64,000 nucleotides of DNA from Candidatus Thiodiazotropha sp. (ex Epidulcina cf. delphinae). Its GTDB lineage: Bacteria; Pseudomonadota; Gammaproteobacteria; Chromatiales; Chromatiaceae. Positions 34,819 to 43,340 of this stretch are shown piece by piece. A program made the translations under genes and the position numbers. The number at the start of each line of letters is the position of its first letter. Within the stretch, counting starts at the first letter, position 1. The notes under the pieces were generated by a model. The model saw only the letters and a list, made by a program, of their open reading frames with translations. It was not told where the DNA came from and did no database searches. The DNA lies in contig JAHXHS010000003.1 in assembly GCA_025656455.1 (NCBI GenBank), positions 124,001 to 188,000 on the forward strand. Direction: 5' to 3'.

Positions 34819-35703
34819 ATGACACACCGCTTTTACATGGTCGATGTTTTCGCTGAGCGATCCTATGCGGGAAACCAACTGGCGGTAATTGTCAGTCCTG
34901 AGGCCCTGCCCGACGAGACCATGCAACAGCTCGCTGCGGAGATGAACTTCTCGGAAACGACTTTTGTGGCCTCTGTGCCTGAAGATGATGGCGGATACCG
35001 GGTAAGGATCTTCACGCCGGTGCGGGAGATTGCCTTTACCGGCCATCCGATACTTGGCACCGCATGGGTCATTCGCCATTACGTCGCGCCGGTATCTACG
35101 CCGGAGGTGCGGTTGAACCTCGCCGTGGGGCAGGTCCCGGTCAGCTTCGAGACTACTGTTGAGGGACGAGAGGTCGCCTGGTTTCTCGCACCGCCGATCT
35201 CCCTCGGCGAGACGCCCGCTCGCGAACCGGTCGCGGCGGTGCTGGGTCTGTCGTTGGAAGAGATCGATACAAACATGCCCATCCAGGTGATCTCCGCCGG
35301 TACCTCGGCAATGATCGTCCCGTTATGCGGCCTCGCTGCGCTTCAACGCAGCAGGCTTGACCTTGAGGCATTCGCCCCGCTGCTGGCTGAGGGGTTTCCG
35401 CCCCTTATCTACCTATTCTGCCGGCAGACACGCTATCCCCAGAATGATCTCTCCGCGCGCTTCTTCTTCGAGGCGCACGGGGTGCGCGAAGACCCGGCGA
35501 CAGGGAATGGCGCCGCCTTTCTTGGTGCTTACCTGTTGGAGCATGAACTCTTTCCCAACACCGATCTTCATCTGCAGATTGAGCAAGGTTATGAAGTTCG
35601 TCGACCCTCGCTGGTCATGTTGCGCGCGCAGATGGTTAACGGGGCTCGTGAGGTAAGCGTGGGCGGCCATGTCATTCCGACCGTGCAGGGAGAACTGCTT
35701 TGA
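34819..35703 (+). CDS. PhzF family isomerase-like protein
   Basis: This 294-residue protein has the two-lobe diaminopimelate-epimerase-like fold of PhzF: FYMVDVFAERSYAGNQLAVI, EMNFSETTFV (the conserved Glu of the family), REIAFTGHPILGTAWV and EDPATGNGAAFLGAYL. Biosynthetic PhzF acts in phenazine synthesis, but most genomic homologues are of unknown substrate, and no phenazine genes are present. The ATG at 34819 follows GAGGAA. The frame stays open to 34750 without support. Its stop overlaps the TTG start of the downstream GST. Confidence 0.9.
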   Translation: MTHRFYMVDVFAERSYAGNQLAVIVSPEALPDETMQQLAAEMNFSETTFVASVPEDDGGYRVRIFTPVREIAFTGHPILGTAWVIRHYVAPVSTPEVRLNLAVGQVPVSFETTVEGREVAWFLAPPISLGETPAREPVAAVLGLSLEEIDTNMPIQVISAGTSAMIVPLCGLAALQRSRLDLEAFAPLLAEGFPPLIYLFCRQTRYPQNDLSARFFFEAHGVREDPATGNGAAFLGAYLLEHELFPNTDLHLQIEQGYEVRRPSLVMLRAQMVNGAREVSVGGHVIPTVQGELL

Positions 35704-36293
35704 AACTCTACAATTATTCCCGTTCAGGTAACTGCTACAAAGTCCGGCTGCTGCTCTCCATGCTGGGCCTCGACTATGAACGGGTAAACACCAACGTTGT
35801 GAAGGGCGAGACGTTGACAGCAGCGTTCATGCAAATCAATCCCCGCAGGCAGGTGCCTGTGCTGGTCGATGGTGATGAGACGATCTGGGACTCGATGGCG
35901 ATATTGATCTATCTGGCCAGGCGATACGGTAATCCGCGCTGGCTGCCGGAGGATGTCATGGGAGAGGTCCGGGTCATGCAATGGCTGGCGGTCTCCGAAA
36001 ATGAACTGCTCTACGGACTGGCGCGTGCCCGGGCCACGCTGGTGCTCGGTCGGCCCTATGACCTGGCGCTGTGCCAACAGGATGGCATCGCCGGGCTGAC
36101 AGTGATGGAGGCGCGGCTTTCTGTCGCCGACTGGTTGGCCGGAGAGGGGGCCACTATTGCCGACATCGCCTGTTACCCTTACGTTTCATTGGCTCATGAG
36201 GGGGGTGTGTCGCTAGAGCCCTACCCCGGGGTGCGAAACTGGCTGCAGCGAATAGAGGCCCTTCCGGGCTGGGAAGCGTTGGAACCCGAATAG
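35700..36293 (+). CDS. Glutathione S-transferase family protein
   Basis: This 197-residue protein has an N-terminal thioredoxin-like domain (MKLYNYSRSGNCYKVRLLLSMLGLDYE, cis-Pro loop RRQVPVLVDGD, the glutathione-binding DSMAILIYLA) and a helical C-terminal domain ending with the N-capping box ATIADIACYPY. Ser9/Asn11 are at the position of the catalytic residue. The TTG start overlaps the phzF-like stop (ATGA-type coupling), with GGGAG upstream. Substrate unknown; it is probably co-transcribed with the PhzF-like gene. Confidence 0.9.
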   Translation: MKLYNYSRSGNCYKVRLLLSMLGLDYERVNTNVVKGETLTAAFMQINPRRQVPVLVDGDETIWDSMAILIYLARRYGNPRWLPEDVMGEVRVMQWLAVSENELLYGLARARATLVLGRPYDLALCQQDGIAGLTVMEARLSVADWLAGEGATIADIACYPYVSLAHEGGVSLEPYPGVRNWLQRIEALPGWEALEPE

Positions 36294-36413
36294 GTCATGA
36301 GAAGCAACTTCTGATATCTATTACTAGCCATTATTCGGCATAAAATATCATAAAATGCTAATACAAAAACTTAATAACAATCTCATGTATGGCGCTATCT
36401 CAGGTTTTTCATC

Positions 36414-36783
36414 ATGCAGGACCCCGCCAAGCACTCCGACAGCGAGACAGGTCGTGTCGAGACCAAGGAGACGACCTGCTGTATGTGCGCCTGTCGCTGT
36501 GGTATTCGCGTCCCGGGCGGGCCTGGCGCGCCGCGGCACAATGGCTCACCTCCTGGCTTTCACGGCAGGTCGGATGGTTTTCCAAGGCTGGTCCGATACG
36601 CCTTATCTATGGTCGCTTTTCGTGTTGCCGGTATTATTGATCCTGCTTGCTTACCTGTTGGAATCACCCCGGTTGCCGATCGCCGCGTTTATGATTCAAT
36701 ACCTGGGACTGATATTGGAACGTTATCACTTCTTTACCGAGGCCAAGCATCCACAGAATCTCTATTACCAGAGTATGGCCTGA
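36414..36783 (+). pseudogene. Fused remnant of a SoeABC-type sulfite dehydrogenase locus (soeA start joined to soeC end)
   Basis: The first part (36414-36512) encodes MQDPAKHSDSETGRVETKET and then TCCMCACRCGIRV, the N-terminal [4Fe-4S] ligand motif of a SoeA-like molybdopterin oxidoreductase. After about 36515 the homology stops. In another frame (about 36541-36783) the sequence encodes LVLP-type membrane helices and FMIQYLGLILERYHFFTEAKHPQNLYYQ, the unmistakable end of a DmsC/SoeC-type membrane anchor. The whole catalytic subunit body, the iron-sulfur subunit and most of the anchor are gone in one deletion. The start region, including leader, looks intact. Confidence 0.75.
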
Positions 36784-36833
36784 GCCGCTGAGGGGTGTGG
36801 ATCGGGCGAGGTCTCGATGCGGAGGAATTTACC

Positions 36834-37649
36834 ATGAAACGATTCATCTCATTGGTTTTGATGTTGTTCGCCAGCCTTTCCGTACAGGCCGATATTGTGG
36901 TGCTCGTACATGGCTATCTGGGAGGCGCCGGTTCCTGGGAATACAGTGGTGTGAATGCGGCGTTGGCGCACAATGGTTGGCAGCGGGCCGGGGTACTGAC
37001 TGCCGGTGGTCTGTTGCCTGCTCCCGGCGCGGCGGCCCCTGACAAGTTCTATAGCGTCGACCTCCCCTCGATGGGACCGGTGGCGCTTCAGGCCGGAGTG
37101 CTTCGGGATATGCTGAGCCAGGTGGAGCGGCGTCATCCCGGCGAGCCGGTGATTCTGGTCGGACACTCCGCCGGGGGGGTGATTGCACGTATGGTATTGG
37201 TCCAGGGTGGGGTGAGGCAGCCCAAGGCCCTGATCACCATCGCTTCACCCCATCTCGGCACTCTGCGCGCGGTGGAAGCATTGGATAAGACCGACGATCC
37301 CTTTCCCATCAGTCTGGTGAAAGCGTTCTTTGCCAGCGAGTTATACGGTGTGGTGCGCGACTCCTGGGCGGTATTGATGGATCTGGTCCCTGAGCGGCCG
37401 GGGAATCTGCTGTTCTGGCTCAACAGACAACCTCACCCATCCATCAGCTATGTCTCGATCGTGCGTCCCGGTCCCATCGGCACGGGCGACGAACTGGTCC
37501 CCGCCTTCAGTCAGGACATGAATAACGTGCAGGCGCTGAAGGGTCGGACAGAGACCCGGGTGGCGCCGGTGAGCCATGCCCTGCAGCCCGCGGACGGCAG
37601 GATGCTGGCGGAACTGCTGGCAGCGCTTAGGTCTGTGGGGTCCAATTGA
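36834..37649 (+). CDS. Exported alpha/beta hydrolase, lipase-like
   Basis: This 271-residue protein starts with the ATG after GGAGGAA and has the signal peptide MKRFISLVLMLFASLSVQA. The alpha/beta hydrolase core has oxyanion-hole HGYLGG, nucleophile elbow GHSAGG (Ser), the acid probably in TGDELVP, and the catalytic His in VSHALQP near the C-terminus. The pattern resembles PGAP1-like/triacylglycerol lipases, and a periplasmic location is expected. It overlaps the end of the convergent RRM gene by 23 bases. Confidence 0.87.
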   Translation: MKRFISLVLMLFASLSVQADIVVLVHGYLGGAGSWEYSGVNAALAHNGWQRAGVLTAGGLLPAPGAAAPDKFYSVDLPSMGPVALQAGVLRDMLSQVERRHPGEPVILVGHSAGGVIARMVLVQGGVRQPKALITIASPHLGTLRAVEALDKTDDPFPISLVKAFFASELYGVVRDSWAVLMDLVPERPGNLLFWLNRQPHPSISYVSIVRPGPIGTGDELVPAFSQDMNNVQALKGRTETRVAPVSHALQPADGRMLAELLAALRSVGSN

Positions 37650-38043
37650 TGATCTCCAGCACCCTTTTGACCAGGTTGCTTCTGCGCCTGTCCTTGATGC
37701 GACGGTCCTGGTCGCCGCCCAGAGAGGCCTGTCTGATGCGTCTGTTCCTGTGATGAACTCTGCGATGGTAGCGGTGAGGTTTCAGAAACAGGCCGTTGAC
37801 CGTCTTTCCATCCAGGTTTTCAATGATAGCGTCCGCCGCCGAGGCTGACTCCACTTGCACGATGGCATGGTATTCAAGCCGGTCGGCCCCCGGATCCTTG
37901 ATGCGGATGATCTGGGATCGTTTGATCTGTGTTTTGTTGAAGAATTGAAAAAAGAGCCGACCCGGTCTTGCGCCTTTCAGGGTGACCCTGCGGATCTCCT
38001 TGGTGGAGATGTCAGGGGGCAGGTGTTTAAAGAAAATCCACAT
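37627..38043 (-). CDS. RRM-type RNA-binding protein
   Basis: This 138-residue protein has one RNA-recognition-motif domain (about 1-90): MWIFFKHLPPDISTKEIRRV (RNP2-like), the RLEYHAIVQVESASAADAIIENLDGKTVNGLFLKPHRY block (RNP1-like and alpha2), and a very basic tail (HRRVHHRNRRIRQ...DRRRSNLVKRVLEI). Small RRM proteins like this occur in several gammaproteobacteria and cyanobacteria, where some are cold-induced. The target RNA is unknown. Confidence 0.8.
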   Translation of the reverse strand: MWIFFKHLPPDISTKEIRRVTLKGARPGRLFFQFFNKTQIKRSQIIRIKDPGADRLEYHAIVQVESASAADAIIENLDGKTVNGLFLKPHRYHRRVHHRNRRIRQASLGGDQDRRIKDRRRSNLVKRVLEIINWTPQT

Positions 38044-38188
38044 GTTGGCCTCATTCTTGTCGCGGCGCCAGCGCGGAACTGATCGAGATCGCGGGGTGTC
38101 AATTGTATTTTTCGAGGCGCTATATCAGTATAGACAGCTTCAAGATTAACAACAGCCGCCCTATGGGATAATTATCATCCGATTGATT

Positions 38189-38455
38189 TTACTAACCCTA
38201 ACCCTGACAAAGCCTCATTCAGCGAGTCGCTGGGCGGTTAGCCACAAGGCGCGTCGGCGCAGCAATAGCAGGCTATTGGAAGCCGGCGCAACGCCGTGGA
38301 TGACCGCCCAGCGGCTCGCCCGTAGGGAGCCACGCAGAGGATTCGGCTCTGCGTTGCGATGCTTGACAAGGGCTTGCCATTGCCTGCGCATCGCGCCTTG
38401 ATCCGAATCCTCTGCGTGGCTCTGAATGAGGCTTTGTCAGGGTTAGGGTTAGTAA
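38189..38455. repeat. Compound three-arm structured element (copies C and F), 267 bp
   Basis: The outer inverted repeat TTACTAACCCTAACCCTGAC.../...GGTTAGGGTTAGTAA (38189-38222 with 38422-38455, 34 bp) encloses two hairpins. Hairpin F (arms near 38223-38244 and 38295-38318) has its 50-nt core at 38245-38294 on the minus strand, stem CGCCGG/CCGACG and inner stem CAATAG/CTATTG. Hairpin C (arms CCACGCAGAGGATTCGG and complement) has its core at 38351-38400 on the plus strand, stem CGATG/CATCG. Neither arm sequence occurs elsewhere in the window. Confidence 0.88.
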
Positions 38456-38587
38456 GTGTAATTTTATTCTTCACCGATCCTCTGGTCAGGATACGCTTCC
38501 GTTGATTCAACTTGATTCCCCCCTGTCGGAATGGGGTATCCTGCGGCAGGCTTTGTGCAACGAGGTTATTTAGGGATAGTTATTAAA

Positions 38588-39586
38588 ATGAGATTGAGCA
38601 CGCTTCTATTTATATTGCTGTGTTACCTGATGGTGCTGCCAGTCGCCCATGCCGCGGACTCCCTGGTGACCGCACGGCCGGCGCTACAGCGGGAAGTCCA
38701 CTCCGGGTTTACCCGGGCGCGCACCCGACTCGTGCTCTCTGCGGAGGAGGCCGGGCGCATCGAGCGTGTCAATGCGGATGTGGGGGATCGGATCGCCCCG
38801 GATCAACCCTTTGCCTGTCAGGATGAGACCTTCATCAATCTAGAGCTACGCACCAACCAGGCGGAGCGCGAGGCGCTGGAAGTGGACATGGCCTATTATC
38901 GTAAGGAGGTCGCCCGCTACCGCCAATTGCTGAAACAGAACAGCTCATCCGAGAGTCAACTCGATGCGGCGCAACGAAACCTGGACAAGACCAGGACCCA
39001 ACTCGATGCGCTGGCGATCGCTGCGCAGACCCTGCGGGAGCGCAAGCAGCGGCTCTGTATCAATGCACCGGCCGGTTGGCTGGTGATCAAGCGGTTTGTG
39101 GAGCCGGGAGAGTGGGTGAATACTGGAGAACCGGCAGTCGAGGTGGGGGACTACAGTCGTCTGGTGGTGCCGTTCGCACTCAGTGTGGTGGAGTATCAGG
39201 CATTGATCGCACCGCGGGAGGGCCTCAAGGTCAGGCTCCCCGAGTTGCAGATAGAGGTCCCAGCCTCGCTATTGCGGGTATCTCCCGCGTTCGACGAGGT
39301 ATCCCGAAAGATCCACCTGGAGTTGGAGATCGCGGATGGCTTGGTATCTCCGAGAGGTGGATTGCGTGTCGAACTGGGACTGGATATCCCGTTGCGGACC
39401 GGCGCGGTTCTGGTTCCACAGCGCGCCCTGCGGCAGCGCTATGAGCAGTATTGGTTGAAACGCCCTGACGGCGAGGAGATCCGGGTGGTCTACCTGGGAC
39501 GCGCCAACACGCCTGACAGCGATTGGGTGCGCGTGGCCTCGCCAGCGGTCAAGGCTGGCGATCGATTCCAGTTGAACGGGGAGTAG
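38588..39586 (+). CDS. RND efflux periplasmic adaptor (membrane fusion protein)
   Basis: This 332-residue protein has a signal peptide (LLFILLCYLMVLPVAHA), then a lipoyl/barrel-sandwich hybrid half (LSAEEAGRIERVNADVGDRIAPDQPFACQDE), an alpha-helical hairpin (about 95-165; QAEREALEVDMAYYRKEVARYRQLL), the second lipoyl half (INAPAGWLVIKRFVEPGEWVNTGEPAVEVGD) and a beta-barrel domain. It connects the inner-membrane RND pump encoded next to an outer-membrane channel. It lies seven bases upstream of the pump gene; no outer-membrane channel gene is adjacent. Confidence 0.9.
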   Translation: MRLSTLLFILLCYLMVLPVAHAADSLVTARPALQREVHSGFTRARTRLVLSAEEAGRIERVNADVGDRIAPDQPFACQDETFINLELRTNQAEREALEVDMAYYRKEVARYRQLLKQNSSSESQLDAAQRNLDKTRTQLDALAIAAQTLRERKQRLCINAPAGWLVIKRFVEPGEWVNTGEPAVEVGDYSRLVVPFALSVVEYQALIAPREGLKVRLPELQIEVPASLLRVSPAFDEVSRKIHLELEIADGLVSPRGGLRVELGLDIPLRTGAVLVPQRALRQRYEQYWLKRPDGEEIRVVYLGRANTPDSDWVRVASPAVKAGDRFQLNGE

Positions 39587-39592
39587 GCATCC

Positions 39593-42500
39593 ATGCACGA
39601 GATCGTCGCCTTCTCTCTGAAACAACGGGTCTTCTATAACCTGATGTTCGTGGTGCTGATCGTGGTGGGGTTCATCTCCCTGTTCGCCCTGCCTGCCGAA
39701 CGCTACCCCAATTTCGGCTTTGGCGAGGTGATTATCTCCACTGTCTATCCCGGCGCCTCGCCGGTGGAGGTGGAGAGCCTGGTCACCCGTAAGATCGAGG
39801 AGGCCCTGGAGAAGGTGGACGATGTGGAGTGGATCAACTCCACCTCCTTCAGCGGACGTTCGAATGTGCGCCTCAAGTTTGTCGACGACACGGACTACGA
39901 CACCCTCTACAACGAGGTGAGGTTCGAGGTGCTGAATATCATCAGCGAGCTGCCGGAAGGGGTCGATCCACCGCAATTGTTGAATGCCAAGGTACAGGAC
40001 TGGCTGCCGGTGATCTCCATCAATCTGGTGGGCGACCACGGTAATCGTGCGTTGGCGCTGATGGGGGAGGAGATCAAGACCCGCCTGTTGAGAGTCCCCC
40101 ATGTGCAGCAGGTCGACTTCTCGGGTAAACAGACCCAGGAGTTTCACATCTATCTCGATCCACGGAAACTGCGGGAGTTAGGCGTCAGTTTCGATCAGGT
40201 GGCACAAGTACTGACGGGCGCCAACCTCTCCATCCCCGCTGGCAAATACACCAACCAGAGCGGCGAATATCTGATCAAACTGGATGAGCGTTACCACTCC
40301 CTAGAGCAGGTGCAGAACACCGTGGTGCGCAGGGATGCCGATGGCAGTCTACTGCGCATCGAGGACTTGACCACGCATCTCGGTATGGGATACCGGGATC
40401 CGGTCGTGATCGCCTCGGTCAATGGTAAACCCTCTCTGGGATTGAAGGTCATCAAGTCGGACCAGGGCAACGCCATGGAGATCCGCGATCAGGTGATGGC
40501 GGTGATCGACGAATTTCGCCCGTCACTGCAGGCGCAGGGCGTGGAGGTCGTGCTGACCCAGGACTCCACCGTCTATATCAAGGACGGACTCACCACCCTG
40601 GGCATGAACATGCTGGTCGGCATCTTCCTGGTCTCCCTGATCATCTGGTACTTCATGGGCATCAGGAACGCGGGCCTGGTGACCATCGGTATTCCCTTCT
40701 CGTTCATGATCACGATGCTGATCATGTATCTTACCGGCAACAGCCTGAATGAGATCACCCTGTTCTCCTTCGTCCTGGTGACCGGTATCGTGGTGGATGA
40801 CGCGATTGTGGTGACTGAAAATATCTACCGCCATGTACAGGAGGGGAAATCCCTGCGCGAGGCGATCATCAACGGCACCGCGGAGGTGGCCATGCCGGTG
40901 ATCTCCGCCACCATGACCACCGTGGCCGCATTTTTGCCGATGTTGATCATGACCGGCTCCACCGGGCAGTTCTTCGCCCTGGTGCCGAAGGCGGTGACCT
41001 TTGCCATCGTCGCCTCGTTGGTGGAGTGCCTGTTGATCCTGCCCATTCACTATCTCGATTTCGGGCCCCGTCAGCAGGCAGCGGTGACGCTGTTGGATCG
41101 GGACAACGCCATGATGCGGGTGGCGCGGGTGTTTACCGATTGGTTGCTGAATCTGACCCTGCGTTTTCGCCTCCTGTCAGTGATGGCGGTTAGCCTGCTG
41201 TTCGTGGTCTCGGTGATGATCATCGCGCTCTCCGCCAGCGGCAAGGTTCCGCTGATCCGTATCCAGTTCTTCCCCGATGATTACAAACTCTATTACGTGG
41301 ATGTGGTGGGTCCCAGCAATATCCCGATCGACGAGGTGAATGAGCGGGTCAAACGTATCGCCGAGACGGTGATGGAGGATGGTCCCGGCATGGCTGGCGC
41401 AGCCGCCGGTCTGGCGGGTATGTATTTCAATGAGGACTACGAGCCGGTCTACGGCAACAATCACGGATCGGTAATGGTGACCATGCCGGCGGCGGGGGAC
41501 CAGACCTTCGATAGTCCGCTTGCCCATCTGGAGCGAATGCGTGAGAAATTGAAACCCATCTATGAAACCGATGGCTACAGTCTGCATGTCCATCCCCAGA
41601 ACGATGGTCCTCCCAGCGGCAAGGATATCAATGTGCGGATTGTCGGCGCCGATGTGGAAGCGGTCTCCGGGCTGGCCAGGGAGCTGCTGGCCTTTATGCG
41701 GCAGTCGTCGGCGATCGGCCCCAACCTGATCGATTTGAACGATGATCGAGGTCTCCCGAAACGGGTTTTCCGCCTCCAGGTCGAGCAATCGCGGGTGGCG
41801 GAGTTCGGCCTGGAGAACAGCCAGGTGGCGCGTCTTGCATCGAGCGTGTTGGATGGACGCTATATCGGCAAGTTCCGGCATATCGACGAAGAGGTCGATC
41901 TGAAACTCCGCATCGATCCGCAGGCCCTCAAGGAACCGGAGAGCGCCCTCTATATTCCGGTGGTGGAGGATGCCGGACGGCCTGTCTATCTGGCCGACCT
42001 GGTGAGTGTGCAGACCTATAACGAGGCTGGTGAGATCAAGCGTTACCAGGGACAGCGAGCGATCAGTCTGAAAGCGGATATCCGCGAGGGCGCGCCCACC
42101 TCGACCCCGGCGGTGGTGAATGCCGTCAGGGAATACTACGAGACTATCCGCGACCGGTACCCGGGGGCCACGGTCACCTTCGGTGGGGAGCATGAGGATA
42201 CTCAGCGCTCTTTCGAATCCCTGGCCTACGCTTTTATTATTGCGGTGTTGGTGATGTATGTGATCCTGGCTACACAGTTCCAGTCTTACCTGCAGCCTTT
42301 GATCATTCTTTCGGCGATCGTGTTTGCCCTCATCGGCGTGGTGTTCGGTAAGCTGGTCACCCAGTCCCTGTTCACCGTTAACAGCTTCATTGCCGTGATC
42401 GGTGTCGCCGGGGTGGTGGTCAACGATGCCCTGGTGTTGATCGATTTCATCAATAAGCGTTATCGTGGGGGTATGTCGCGGCGCGAAGCGATCGTCGAAG

Positions 42501-42748
42501 GGGTGCACATTCGCCTGCGTCCGATCCTGTTGACCACCCTGACCACCAGTTTGGGGCTGTTGCCGATGGCGATCGGCTTTCCCAGCTATTCTCTGGTCTG
42601 GGGGACAATGGCCTCCACCTTCGTCACTGGCCTGGCCACTGCCACGGCATTGACCCTGTTTATCATTCCGGTGCTATGGGATCTGTTGCAGGGCATGCAG
42701 GAGCGTTTGGATGCGCGCAGGCGTTCGCGGCTTTCCCGTAGCGTATAA
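39593..42748 (+). CDS. RND family efflux transporter permease
   Basis: This 1051-residue inner-membrane pump has 12 predicted membrane helices, with helix 1 at the N-terminus (NLMFVVLIVVGFISLFAL), two large periplasmic loops, the proton-relay aspartates in VTGIVVDDAIVVTENIYRH (helix 4), and a second symmetric half with IGVAGVVVNDALVLIDFINK. It belongs to the AcrB/MMPL-HAE group; substrate specificity cannot be read, and both drug and metabolite export are possible. It forms an operon with the adaptor at 38588. Confidence 0.95.
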   Translation: MHEIVAFSLKQRVFYNLMFVVLIVVGFISLFALPAERYPNFGFGEVIISTVYPGASPVEVESLVTRKIEEALEKVDDVEWINSTSFSGRSNVRLKFVDDTDYDTLYNEVRFEVLNIISELPEGVDPPQLLNAKVQDWLPVISINLVGDHGNRALALMGEEIKTRLLRVPHVQQVDFSGKQTQEFHIYLDPRKLRELGVSFDQVAQVLTGANLSIPAGKYTNQSGEYLIKLDERYHSLEQVQNTVVRRDADGSLLRIEDLTTHLGMGYRDPVVIASVNGKPSLGLKVIKSDQGNAMEIRDQVMAVIDEFRPSLQAQGVEVVLTQDSTVYIKDGLTTLGMNMLVGIFLVSLIIWYFMGIRNAGLVTIGIPFSFMITMLIMYLTGNSLNEITLFSFVLVTGIVVDDAIVVTENIYRHVQEGKSLREAIINGTAEVAMPVISATMTTVAAFLPMLIMTGSTGQFFALVPKAVTFAIVASLVECLLILPIHYLDFGPRQQAAVTLLDRDNAMMRVARVFTDWLLNLTLRFRLLSVMAVSLLFVVSVMIIALSASGKVPLIRIQFFPDDYKLYYVDVVGPSNIPIDEVNERVKRIAETVMEDGPGMAGAAAGLAGMYFNEDYEPVYGNNHGSVMVTMPAAGDQTFDSPLAHLERMREKLKPIYETDGYSLHVHPQNDGPPSGKDINVRIVGADVEAVSGLARELLAFMRQSSAIGPNLIDLNDDRGLPKRVFRLQVEQSRVAEFGLENSQVARLASSVLDGRYIGKFRHIDEEVDLKLRIDPQALKEPESALYIPVVEDAGRPVYLADLVSVQTYNEAGEIKRYQGQRAISLKADIREGAPTSTPAVVNAVREYYETIRDRYPGATVTFGGEHEDTQRSFESLAYAFIIAVLVMYVILATQFQSYLQPLIILSAIVFALIGVVFGKLVTQSLFTVNSFIAVIGVAGVVVNDALVLIDFINKRYRGGMSRREAIVEGVHIRLRPILLTTLTTSLGLLPMAIGFPSYSLVWGTMASTFVTGLATATALTLFIIPVLWDLLQGMQERLDARRRSRLSRSV

Positions 42749-42751
42749 AAA

Positions 42752-42772
42752 ACGCCCGCATCAAGCGGGCGT
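42752..42772 (-). terminator. Terminator copy 1 of the duplicated locus
   Basis: The stem ACGCCCGC/GCGGGCGT, read on the minus strand, is followed by a T-run. It ends the minus-strand small gene at 42793 and also lies just after the RND gene. An identical copy with the same flank (gtgagtgggaaaa) is at 43293-43313. Confidence 0.85.
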
Positions 42773-42792
42773 GAGTGGGAAAATGGTGGGAC

Positions 42793-43002
42793 CTAACCTT
42801 TCCGGCGACGAAAACGGCTCAATCCCGTAAGTTCATGCTCCGCCCAAGTGGCCAGGGCTGGCATGGCGATGTCTGGTTCGGTCACGTTGTAGCGATAGTC
42901 TTGGAAACGATCGCGATTTCTAGCCGGTTTGGGCCTCTTAACGGTCGTCGGTTCCAACCAGTCTATGGTTTCTCTATTGATAACAAATTTTTCGATATAC
43001 AT
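42793..43002 (-). CDS. Small hypothetical protein in a duplicated unit
   Basis: This 69-residue protein is MYIEKFVINRETIDWLEPTT..., basic, ending ELTGLSRFRRRKG. AAGGA lies nine bases before the ATG. No family is recognised. Position and flanks mirror the PEP-CTERM gene: the same terminator after the stop, the same 145-bp repeat upstream, and both proteins start MYI. It may be a shrunken paralogue of that gene or an independent small gene captured with it. Confidence 0.5.
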   Translation of the reverse strand: MYIEKFVINRETIDWLEPTTVKRPKPARNRDRFQDYRYNVTEPDIAMPALATWAEHELTGLSRFRRRKG

Positions 43003-43139
43003 TGTTCATCCTTACAACGTACAAGTCGTGCTTGTGTTTACGATCTTTGATCATAATTCAAGCAAAATCTGCACCAAGTGGCAGTTAATCCTTTAAAACC
43101 AAATAGCTAGCGAATCGCTGCTTGGCCGTATCTCAGGCG

Positions 43140-43290
43140 GTGTAAAGGGATTCGACAATCTTGTTGTGTGAGATGAATCTCAATAAAATCAATTGGATAA
43201 TGCCTGGTTCCTGTGTCTGGGCGAGATTTGTTCATGTTTTTTCTCCTGAAAGCCGATCCGGACTGTAAAATATTCCAGAAAGCGCATTAA
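43140..43290. repeat. Direct repeat copy 1 (pairs with 44315-44465)
   Basis: GTGTAAAGGGATTCGACAAT and the following roughly 130 bases match 44315-44465 at roughly 75-80%. Each copy preserves a short reading frame starting MN-x-NKINW. Confidence 0.75.
43173..43268 (+). CDS. Possible 31-residue small ORF (copy 1)
   Basis: The frame reads MNLNKINWIMPGSCVWARFV and then HVFSPESRSGL. The second repeat copy (44348-44425) encodes MNTNKINWLVPDSSICANLV and then HIYRL in the same frame. Differences between copies leave both frames open and keep N-NKINW-P-S-A-VH in place, which hints at a translated peptide. Shine-Dalgarno support is weak and the family is unknown. Confidence 0.3.
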   Translation: MNLNKINWIMPGSCVWARFVHVFSPESRSGL

Positions 43291-43292
43291 AA

Positions 43293-43313
43293 ACGCCCGC
43301 ATCAAGCGGGCGT
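43293..43313 (-). terminator. Terminator copy 2, after the PEP-CTERM gene
   Basis: The hairpin ACGCCCGC/GCGGGCGT and flank are identical to 42752-42772, with a T-run on the minus strand, 28 bases after the PEP-CTERM stop. Confidence 0.85.
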
Positions 43314-43340
43314 GAGTGGGAAAAGGGTGGAATTCTCCGC

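Noticed and set aside
39269..40147. 292-codon minus-strand frame overlapping the adaptor and pump genes
   Set aside because: Crosses two well-supported genes on the other strand and shows no recognisable motif.
41177..42508. Long 443-codon open frame on the minus strand inside the RND pump gene
   Set aside because: It is antisense to a perfectly conserved RND permease; His/Arg/Asp-rich composition without hydrophobic core is the usual shadow of GC-rich coding sequence.
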